A DNA stretch of 46,417 nucleotides from Mesaphorura yosii (lineage: Eukaryota; Arthropoda; Collembola; Poduromorpha; Tullbergiidae). The translations under genes and the position numbers were made by a program. The notes under the pieces are model-generated. The model did no database searches and was not told the DNA's origin. It saw only the letters and a list, made by a program, of their open reading frames with translations. This document shows positions 38,904-46,417 of the stretch, piece by piece. The stretch lies in NCBI GenBank assembly GCA_009869945.1, contig WIXG01000500.1:1-46417 (forward strand), in the 5' to 3' direction. Within the stretch, counting starts at the first letter, position 1. Every line of letters starts with the position of its first letter.

Positions 38904-39974
38904 TTTCTAATTTCACCAGTCTAGTCGGGTACGCATGAGTCACGAAATCCCTAGAAAAGCAAGAATTGCAATGAAAAACGAATTTCAACTAGTTTGGAAA
39001 GGTGTGATATGACGAATGAGTATTCTTAACCTCCTCAGTACGACTAACGTTACCTTGCCTCCAGAATCTCCAGATTAGGTGATGTTGATTCAAGAATCCG
39101 TCTTGTGTTGACCAAAAGTTAAATCCTGAAACTTGCAACAAAATTCGTAAACTGATAATTCGCGGATTCAGTCACTCCAATCATCCCAACTTCGACAAGA
39201 TTCGGAGAAGACAAAGAATCAGGCAGACATTGAGCACGTGTTCAGTGGGAAAGATTCGAGCATGGAAATCTGAGAGGACGAGCTGACAGATGTGGATCTC
39301 ATTAGTGTCATTAGTTATCTCAGATTTTGTGCTTAAGCAAGTGCTTAAATTATCAAGGAACATTTCAGTCTAATCATAAAGTCTTCCAGACAAATACTCA
39401 GGGACCAAGCATAGTCAAGAATAAGTAGGCAAGCACGTACATTATTCGTGATAGTGAATACAGCGGAAAGCGAGCGAGTATTAACCTTCGGACTAGTGCG
39501 GCTCCAGTGGTCGATTACACACGTCACGTTCATTTGCACCGTGTGTTCTCAGCGCAGCATCCAGTATGTCACTGAAGTAGAAGTTGAAGGTAATAGAAAT
39601 ATAACTAATTAAAAAATTCGACATTCATTAATAGGCCATAATCACTACAAGGAAAGATTGATGGGAATGGGACATTTACTGACTTGAAAGACTGAACCGT
39701 AGATTGGACATTAGACGATTTGTGCCGGTAAAGTAAGAACCAAAGTTAGTTTGGCAATGACAAGTTTGGCTTGTGATTAGAACCCGCAAGCCACAAACTA
39801 CCAGTTATGCCTAATCTTTGCTGTCTTTTTTTTCAGTAATTAAAGCTGCGATCCTGCGATTATTCCCAGCACAAGACTGTAGTCTCGTCCTCGTCGTCAT
39901 TTCTTCTAGTCTTCATAACGTGATCCTCGACTAGTCACATTTTGCATACCTCAACTTGTTGCAATCAAGTCAAA
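38904..39974. other. Divergent promoter region, ABITRAM/PDXK
   Basis: About 1.1 kb between two divergent housekeeping genes. It must contain both promoters. I see no gene; the short minus-strand frames at 39.18-39.54 kb look like chance. Confidence 0.45.
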
Positions 39975-41186
39975 ATGTCAACAGCATCGCAGAGAGTGCT
40001 ATCGATCCAAAGTCACGTAGTTTCCGGATATGTGGGAAATAAATGTGCTGTTTTTCCATTGCAAGTAAGCGGATCTAGTATGTTAAACCCGCCAAACCTG
40101 CTGAAGAGTAATGAAAATCTATTTTGATCTATCTCTTACAGATTCTAGGCTTTGAAGTTGACTTCATCAACTCTGTGCAATTTTCCAACCATACTGGATA
40201 TGGCAAATGGAAAGGACAAGTGTTGACAGACAAGGATTTGGGTAGGTCGACTAGCTCATTCCAGAACTAAAGCTAGAGATTTAACGGTGTGCTGATTCCG
40301 TTTTTGGATAGATGACTTATTTGTGGGTCTACAAAGCAATGATCTTGTTCGCTATAATCAAGTACTTACGGGTTATGTCGGCGCTGAATCATTCCTGAGA
40401 AAAATTAAGCAGGTAGTAGAAGAAATCAAGAAGATAAACCCAGAAACAGTCTATTGTACGTCTACGTATTATCCTTTGCGATCATATTTATCAAATTTGC
40501 CTTTTCTGGAAAACTGACGTCCTTCATCATCTCTGTTTCTAGTATGTGACCCTGTTCTTGGCGACAATGGTCATTGCTATGTTCCACCAGCGTTGGTAGG
40601 AGTTTACCAAAATGAAATCCTGCCACTTGCTGATATCACTACGCCAAATACATTCGAACTAGAGTAAGTACTTTGCTTGTCTCAGCTAGTGGCGCAAATT
40701 GCTAAATCAGCTTTGTTGCGAACTCACAGGCTGCTGAGCGGTATGAAAATCAAAACAGAAGCGGACGCGGTAAAAGCCATTGACATAGTTCACGGAAAAG
40801 GCGTGAAGGTGGTAGTTCTCTCTAGTCTGGATTCCGAGGGGTCAGACCTCGTAACTTACGCTTCATCAAAACTGAACAACGAATGGAAGATATGGAAGGT
40901 GACTTCGCCTCGACTAACCGGAACATTCACCGGCACCGGTGACTTATTTTCGGCGTTGTTCCTGGGTTGGTTCGTGAAACTAAACAGAGATGTGCCAAAG
41001 GCTCTGGAAACAACGCTAGCGACCTTGGGCGTTGTGCTGGAGCGCACCAAAGCTAAAGGCGTCGAACGGAAAGTGGATGCTGCACAGCAATCGACGTTGG
41101 TTGAACTGCAGCTGGTGCAAAGTTTGGACGTTATCATGAACCCGGACGTGAGACGTACGGCTTCTGCCGTCAGTATACCAAAGTAA
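39975..41186 (+). CDS. PDXK: Pyridoxal kinase
   Basis: Phosphorylates pyridoxal, pyridoxine and pyridoxamine with ATP, the salvage step to pyridoxal 5'-phosphate. Five exons (39975-40064, 40142-40241, 40312-40455, 40543-40663, 40730-41186) join in frame to 303 residues; human PDXK has 312. Ribokinase-fold landmarks are [19 protein letters not shown] near the N-terminus, [19 protein letters not shown] (substrate side), [27 protein letters not shown] (ATP and magnesium), [14 protein letters not shown], and [17 protein letters not shown] with catalytic D223 and the anion-hole glycines. The exon 3 donor (GTCTATT/GTACGT) is weaker than the others, but its phase gives the expected VYLCDP junction. 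Confidence 0.96.
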
Positions 41187-41382
41187 GGTGAACGAGGATA
41201 ACTCGAAGTACAACTTATCAGGGAAATCAGTAGTATAGTAAATTATAGTTTATTTTCGAGGAAGCTCGAGCTCAGGCTGAAGTTAAGTAATTGTGATTGT
41301 ACTTGAAGTCATTGCCTGACAATAATCCTAGTCTAAAGTAACATGTAACTGAAGCTAAAGTTTGGGGCTTCGCCAAAGTAAT

Positions 41383-41388
41383 TTTATT
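41383..41388 (-). terminator. Poly(A) signal of the four-helix membrane protein gene
   Basis: Minus-strand AATAAA 17 bases past its stop codon. No AATAAA was found for the convergent PDXK transcript in the same 218-base gap. Confidence 0.6.
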
Positions 41389-41404
41389 TTATGCTATTTG
41401 TATT

Positions 41405-42432
41405 TTAATTTCTAATGGGTTGATACGACTGTTGGCCACACTTAACCAGGCAGCAGACGCTGATCGTAAACAGGAGTAGGAAGGCTTCGTTTAAGATTGT
41501 GACAATGAAGTACGCGTTAAAATCATGCAATAGAATTTCGTGAACATTTTTCCCAGCATCGAAGATGGAATAAAGCATTCGTGATCGTGTATGTGGCAGA
41601 ATTTCGTCCGGTTTCAAGTGCCGTTGCTTGACAGGGTCGTAGGTGAGTGGGACGAGGATGGTAATCACGAGAATCAGGAAGACGATGCACTGGAGGATGA
41701 CCCAAAGCCGCATGCGTTGTGAAATGTCTTTGGAGTAGGAGCACATTGCAAACAGGGACGAAACGCATTGAATCAGTCCTGCAAGCATGGAGCCACCCAA
41801 GCAACCAGTTGCCAGCCATTTGTAGTCTCCTTCCATGTTGATGAATGTCGGAAGCACTCGTGGCCGCTCTGTAGGTGTCAGTGAAGAAGTTTCGGCGTAC
41901 CGGTCCAGCACTTTGGACTTTTCATGGAGTTTGGAGCGACCAAAAAATTCGGCTGGAGTTTTGTCTTCTACTGAACCTCGCTCGATTTCCGGTTGCGGTT
42001 CAGGAGTCTCGTGATTTGGTCGACGACGACGACCATTCAACCAAGGCCGCGGCAATCCCTCTCCGGGTGCGACTGGGGCATTTCCCGAAGATGCTGGTGG
42101 AGTCAAAGCTGAAGGAATGCCAGCATCGCTTGGGACTGCGCCCACGCCGACGTTCTTAATTGAATTTGTCCCCTGAATTTTCTGATCTGGCGATTGGCCC
42201 TGCGTCCTCTCAATTGCATCCCAATCATCGTAGTTTTGAGGGCGATGATAAATTCCAGCTAGTGTCCAGCTGCAGACTGTCAGCAAAGCGATGGACAGCA
42301 ACTGGAATGAGACAAAGTATTACCGACTTGGTGAATGGTGACACAAGTTTGCTTCAGGGGATAGAGATATTAACTTACAAGTGAAACCAGTGTAATTATT
42401 TTTATCGGAATTCTTGTAATGGCGCTAGACAT
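41405..42432 (-). CDS. Four-transmembrane protein of unknown family
   Basis: I do not recognise this protein. Exons 42379-42432 and 41405-42301 join in frame (phase 0) to 316 residues. Hydrophobic helices lie at about 9-33 (TRIPIKIITLVSL then LLSIALLTVCSW, interrupted by the splice), 181-206, 217-239 and 280-304. Between helix 1 and helix 2 is an unusual 140-residue hydrophilic loop rich in Pro, Arg and Glu (GRRRRPNHETPEPQPEIERG). Between helices 3 and 4 is a basic loop with HTRSRMLYSIFDAG. The four-helix layout resembles tetraspan or claudin-like proteins, but the claudin W-GLW-C-C signature and the tetraspanin CCG motif are absent. The 77-bp intron and the poly(A) signal support a real gene. 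Confidence 0.75.
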
Positions 42433-43263
42433 TTTGACGATGCTTGTTGTACTTGGTATGAATTTGTATCTGATATTTTGATACAGCAGAGGATTGAGGA
42501 GGTGATGAAAAGAAAATGAAGCATCGCTTGTTGCTTGCAATTCCACCACAAGGACAAATAGCAAAACCCAAAGTTTGCGTAATTTATTCCAGGAAGATTA
42601 ATCATCCATTCCTGCTTTGCTTCGGCTAGAATAAAAGTCAAGCGTGTAATTCGCCGTCGCCCTCATTTTAAATGCAACTTCGTATTAACTTTGCACTGGT
42701 TAGTTATTCAACCGCATGCTTCCGTTTTCTGCTTACTCGTACTCTCGTCTTCGGTTTCACTACTTGAGCGTTGGAGCTGTTGAGCCCATCGCCCATCCTC
42801 AGAGTTCATGAGAGAGACAATTGTATTGCCATCGCATTTTGGTTGAGGAGACGATGCCTTAATTGATTGCAACTTTTCCAGTCACACAAGTCATTTATTA
42901 TGCACGATACATGTCAAATATAGTCGTCGACAAACGCTTTGTCTTGGAATTGTAATTGCATGTTAACCAGGCTCCAAATCTTGACTTATATCCGCATCAC
43001 GCGACCAATTCAATTACCAAATTGCAAGTCATCTTCGCTGCGGCTGCAGCCAACGTTTGCTTTGTTTTACGGAAAACCTACACATTGTATAATCGAACCT
43101 CAATAGGCGATAACTTAGTTGAGCAAGTCATTGTCTGGTTTTAAATGCAGTAATTTTGGCTAACCTTCGCATAAATATCCAAACATACGTATACTTGTAA
43201 GAAATACGTGTTACGTGTGAATGAATGCACAGATGCACATGAGACTGTCCATGCGGTGTTGCT
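42433..43263. other. Intergenic upstream of the four-helix protein
   Basis: Contains the promoter of the minus-strand membrane-protein gene. No gene or repeat stands out; the frame at 42956-43144 on plus is probably chance. Confidence 0.4.
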
Positions 43264-43271
43264 TATATAAA
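43264..43271 (+). promoter_or_regulatory. TATA box near the hydrolase relic
   Basis: A good TATATAAA about 80 bases upstream of the relic and about 760 bases upstream of the intact hydrolase. Whether it is the relic's inherited promoter or belongs to the intact gene is not clear. Confidence 0.4.
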
Positions 43272-43347
43272 CCGGCCAGGCCAGACTCACCGGTCCTCAT
43301 TCGCGATTTTGACTTCACCTGCAAGAACTTGTGAAATTTTTCCACCT

Positions 43348-43501
43348 CCGCAGCATCATCGCTTTGATGACGTGAAGCATGGATTTGCGGGGACTCGTGG
43401 CTCGTGGTGACTTCACTAATCCACTGATTAGAGAACGAGTTGATCAAGTCATCGACTACTCGTATATATTCTTTCTCAAGCATTTCGCCAAGAAAAACTG
43501 A
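43348..43501 (+). pseudogene. Relic of dienelactone hydrolase exon 3, frameshifted
   Basis: Matches the C-terminal exon of the intact hydrolase at 44.0-45.0 kb. The relic reads HHRFDDVKHGFAG where the intact gene reads HHRFDDVEHGFAA, and then, after a frame change, DFTNPLIRERVDQVIDYSY and FLKHFAKKN before a stop. The frame is broken by a perfect 7-bp tandem duplication, CTCGTGG twice at 43394-43407, which leads to an early TGA. The catalytic histidine context is kept. Exons equivalent to 1 and 2, with the nucleophile cysteine, were not found nearby. An AATAAA follows at 43536-43541, so the 3' end was copied too. It is most simply a truncated tandem duplicate. Confidence 0.8.
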
Positions 43502-44031
43502 GCATTTGAGGCTTCCAATTTAGCGAATGCAAACAAATAAATCCAATTATCGAATCAATCACTCTTAGGCCGCGAAACGACTTGGAATCGTATTAATGCA
43601 GAAGTCTAACGTCTGTCTGACTTTTGTTATTTTTTTATAGACACACTACTACAACCGAACAGAGAGCAGAGAGAGGTTGACTGGCTCCACTTTGTCTCAC
43701 GCATTACATAACCTTTGGAATACAATGGCCATGTGATGCAATCGCGTGCTCACCCACAATTCAATTTGTGTTAATTCATAATGCGTACGCTCATTTCACT
43801 GGTTAGTAAACGCTTGAATCCGTGTCTGTTCAATTCAGTCCGCTGTCGCGGTCGCCCGTTTCGGCCTTCTGTTTTGAGGATAATCAAATTAACTCGTGAA
43901 TCTGCGAGGTGAATTGCAAACTACCATTAGTCGAAGTCGAAAATTGTAAGACTGTCGTGTTGATAAATTGGATTTTCGATAGAAAGTGCAGCTACAGCAC
44001 AACTTGGGCAACAAATTGGTCGAAGTCGAAG
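43502..44031. other. Region between hydrolase relic and intact hydrolase
   Basis: Holds the relic's poly(A) signal (43536-43541) and presumably the promoter and 5' UTR of the intact gene. The intact reading frame stays open 123 bases upstream of the chosen ATG, to 43909, but that part has no family similarity. Confidence 0.4.
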
Positions 44032-44951
44032 ATGTCACTTACCAAAGAGTGCTGCACCCTCCCACCCGTGGAGTCCGACTACACTCCAAAGGGCATCGAA
44101 ACCCGGCTTGAGTCTTCCAATCTCACCATTTACGAAACGGGAAACCTGGAATCGAAGAAGCTGCTCCTGTGTTTCTACGATATTTTTGGTTTTCATCCGA
44201 ACAGCAAGCAGGTTTGCGACAAGCTTGGATCTACCAACGAGTTCCATGTCGTGACTCCGGGTTTCTTTCGTGGGGGCAGTAAATGGAATCAAAATAATTT
44301 CCCACCGAAGGAGTAAGTCGCTTCAGTTGTAATTATACGAGATAACGCTTGTGACTGACACGTTGAAAATGTAAAATTGGTCTTTTAATCTAGGAGGGAA
44401 GAACTCCTTCAGTGGATCACGGAGGTTGGCAGCTGGGACAAGTCAATCAAAGCAGATACACTGGCGGTGATTGAACATTACAAGGCCAAGAAGGGTGGCG
44501 AAATTCGTGTCGGCCTTTTTGGATTCTGCTGGGGTGGCAAAATGTCCATTCTTGGTGGCTGTGACATTCCTGGTATTGTGGGTGCTGGTTTGGTTCATGC
44601 GGCCTTCGACGACATTGCCGATGCTGAGCGGGTGAAGTGCCCTGTGCTTTACTTGCCGAGCAAGACCGATGCTGATGTGGTAAGTCAACGTAAATGTGAA
44701 CTGGTCAATAGTGAATCTATTTGCTTAAGTTGAGCACTTCAATGTTACAATCGTCTTTCATGCAGTTGCCACACTCCAATCGGGTCAAAGAGCGTCTTGG
44801 CCCCGACGCCAGTGAGCATCACCGGTTCGACGACGTCGAGCATGGGTTTGCAGCAGCCCGTGGGGACTTCAAGGACCCTCTGATCAGAGAACGGGTTGAC
44901 CAAGTGGTCAACTACTTGTACACATTCTTTGTCAAGCACTTTGGCAAATAA
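44032..44951 (+). CDS. Dienelactone hydrolase family protein (carboxymethylenebutenolidase-like)
   Basis: Alpha/beta hydrolase of the dienelactone hydrolase family; animal relatives (CMBL) hydrolyse lactone and ester substrates in the cytosol. Exons 44032-44312, 44394-44679 and 44766-44951 join in frame to 250 residues, about the length of human CMBL. The triad is C139 in GLFGFCWGGK, D186 in SKTDADV and H215 in DVEHGFAAARGDF. The N-terminal strand LLLCFYDIFGFHPN and the PGFFRGG loop (about residue 76) fit the fold. The start was chosen at MSLTKECCTLPP, because homologues begin with a similar Cys-Cys segment; an upstream in-frame ATG-type start would add 41 unsupported residues. There is no signal peptide. 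A decayed copy of its last exon lies about 0.5 kb upstream. Confidence 0.93.
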
Positions 44952-45705
44952 GCTTTGCAAGCATTTTTCAATTGGCTTATCATATTTGCAAAAAATCTTC
45001 CAGAAATAAAATTAATCAAAGCAATCAACTTAAAATGCAGCGGCAGGGTAATGCTTCGTTGTGATTCACGATTCATGATGGAACTTTCACCTCGTCCCGT
45101 GCATTTTAGTAATTTGTCTTGGTTTGGGTTGGAGGCACAACAAAAATGAAGCCACAGGTTTTTCCTTTATAGAGAATTGAATGTGATGGTAATTTTGTGA
45201 CACTACAGCCCCCCGATACGAAATAAATTCAAGGTTGTTTATAGTTTTCTCCGTCTTGCATCAATGTTCAACTTGGATGTGTATCCTTCTTGCTAAGAGC
45301 GAATCGTCACTCTGTCCGTGACAGAAATAAAGTCCACTCTCAGCTCATCTCCGTCTCATCTCGCTTGCTTTCCCTTGCGCTGTACTGAGCGAACTATCGC
45401 TGCTCTGGCGTTACCTTCGTGTGTCAAGCATGCAGATATGCGTCCTGCTTGCGAGCGCGTCTGTCTCCTCTCTTACCATACATTCTGTTGTACTGAGCAA
45501 GATCAATCCTTGCCAACCATTACATGCTTACGGCTCTCCGAGTGAACCACATATCGCACTCATGCCGCGTGTTCCGTTACGTTGCAGAACAAAGAGAACT
45601 TTCCCATTCATTCATTTACGTTTCTGATTTTGTTCTGTCAACTTGATCCATTCCTATTAGCTGTGAATTGTGAATCAGTGAATTCTTACTTGATTGGCTA
45701 CTCTA
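44952..45705. other. Intergenic after the hydrolase gene
   Basis: Contains the hydrolase poly(A) signal and the promoter of the next gene. I see no other gene in it. Confidence 0.4.
45005..45010 (+). terminator. Poly(A) signal of the dienelactone hydrolase gene
   Basis: AATAAA 53 bases past the stop codon. Confidence 0.65.
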
Positions 45706-46229
45706 ATGAGTCAATATTTTCGAAGAAGAGGGAATGCCCGTCCCCGGGTCCAAGAAAGCCGACGATCTGATGCGAAATTTTGTGTGTGGTGTAAACACAT
45801 TTTGGATCGCCAAGCGCATCATAAAAATCGTAAATATTTTTCATTACTCTTTTACCCAAGCCAAGACAAGCCTGCTGCCAACTTATCATGTTTCTGTTTC
45901 CAGTAATTTGTGAAAGCACGGGCTGTGGGAGGAAGCTGCCGCTCAGAGGAGATATGTTTGGATATAACGTCCCGTGGACCAGATGTCTAGAGTGTGACGC
46001 GTTCATCAGGCGAGACTTTTGTTACTGCCAGGAATGTGGTTTCGTCACAGACGCAGGGAAGACGATGGAAAGACGCAAACGTGCGGCACAACAAGCAGCC
46101 GACTTCAAGCAGAAACAACGTAATTGTATAAACAGCAATTGTATTAAAAGCGCGTTCGTCCAAATGAAATCCAATACACCTCTTTACTCGAATAGAGCGT
46201 CTCGAAGACAATTTGCTGTGCTCGATTGA
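45706..46229 (+). CDS. Small zinc-ribbon protein, 3' structure uncertain
   Basis: I do not recognise the family. Exon 1 is 45706-45829 and exon 2 starts at 45904, joined in frame (phase 1). Four cysteine pairs (C26-x2-C29, C44-x4-C49, C69-x2-C72, C83-x2-C86) imply two zinc sites; the last is FCYCQECGF after a short loop, a zinc-ribbon pattern. Around them are GRKLPLRGDMFGYNVPWTRC, a basic Arg-rich N-terminus (RRRGNARPR) and a basic helical stretch (TMERRKRAAQQAADFKQKQ). The spacing loosely recalls CRIPT, not enough to name it. If exon 2 runs on, the protein stops at 46229 with 149 residues. Alternatively a donor at 46120 (CAAC/GTAATT) could splice to 46241, in frame with the glycine-rich repeats at the window edge. 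Confidence 0.65.
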
Positions 46230-46245
46230 TCTGCCTGGAGAGGGG

Positions 46246-46417
46246 GAGGCCAACGGCTTCGGCGGCGGAGGAGCCCTCAACATGGGGGCCAATGGCGTCG
46301 GCGGCGGAGGAGCCCTCAACACGGGGGCCAACGGCGTCGGCGGCGGAGGAGCCCTCAACACGGGGGCCAACGGCTTCGGCGGCGGAGGAGCCCTCAACAC
46401 GGGGGCCAACGGCGTCG
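46246..46417 (+). repeat. GC-rich minisatellite, 39-bp unit, cut by the window edge
   Basis: Four complete 39-bp units (46246-46284, 46285-46323, 46324-46362, 46363-46401) and 16 bases of a fifth. On plus each unit encodes 13 residues, G-A-N-G-(V/F)-GGGG-A-L-N-T; on minus it encodes a Pro-rich 13-mer with PPPP and APVLR. Neither strand has a stop. Units differ at few positions, notably GTC versus TTC at the fifth codon, so the array is young or homogenised. The GC content contrasts sharply with the flanking sequence. Confidence 0.85.

Noticed and set aside
43211..43483. 90-codon frame on minus
   Set aside because: Antisense to the hydrolase relic, whose plus-strand similarity to the intact exon is clear.
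45987..46409. 140-codon Pro-rich frame on minus at the window end
   Set aside because: Mostly the reverse reading of the 39-bp repeat plus antisense of the zinc-ribbon exon; kept only as an alternative in the repeat finding.

Overview
This is nuclear DNA from an animal. Coding sequence is split by spliceosomal introns, mostly 60-140 bp with GT-AG ends, transcripts carry AATAAA poly(A) signals, and the recognisable genes include animal-typical ones (POLR2B, PSMC2, NUP188, ABITRAM, PDXK, a DUSP22/15-type phosphatase). Short introns, short intergenic gaps and a bacillopeptidase-like subtilase suggest a small invertebrate, perhaps an ecdysozoan such as a tardigrade or an arthropod. That placement is an inference; no sequence search was possible. 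Exon boundaries below were assigned by hand from splice signals, reading frame and remembered family alignments.

Layout. 1-2.16 kb: no convincing gene, only a possible tiny secreted peptide. 2.16-3.54 kb (+): extracellular or membrane-anchored Cu/Zn superoxide dismutase. 4.1-12.3 kb (-): three genes in a row, namely proteasome ATPase PSMC2/Rpt1 (10 exons), the RNA polymerase II second-largest subunit (11 exons) and an unknown glycine-rich protein. 12.3-22.3 kb: nearly 10 kb without a supportable gene, holding a diverged ~0.4 kb non-coding duplication and a 7 x 14-bp periodic tract. 22.3-26.1 kb (+): DUSP22/15-like phosphatase with an unusually long disordered tail. 26.4-27.0 kb (-): possible membrane-anchored acidic protein. 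27.8-29.3 kb (-): intronless S8 subtilase. 31.2-37.1 kb (+): nucleoporin NUP188 (16 exons). 37.7-38.2 kb (+): ribosomal protein eL31. 38.3-38.9 kb (-): ABITRAM. 40.0-41.2 kb (+): pyridoxal kinase. 41.4-42.4 kb (-): unknown four-helix membrane protein. 43.3-43.5 kb (+): relic of a dienelactone hydrolase. 44.0-45.0 kb (+): intact dienelactone hydrolase. 45.7 kb to the end (+): zinc-ribbon protein running into a 39-bp GC-rich minisatellite that the window cuts.

The genes are not a pathway. They are mainly housekeeping genes (transcription, protein turnover, translation, nuclear pore, vitamin B6) with a few lineage-specific ones between them. Convergent pairs (SOD/PSMC2, RPL31/ABITRAM, PDXK/four-helix protein) have closely spaced 3' ends. 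I found no CRISPR array, operon, rRNA or tRNA, and no intact transposon. The most unusual items are the subtilase, the phosphatase that lacks exactly the four N-terminal residues carrying the family's myristoylation site, the hydrolase relic broken by a 7-bp duplication, the two periodic tracts and the paired non-coding duplication.
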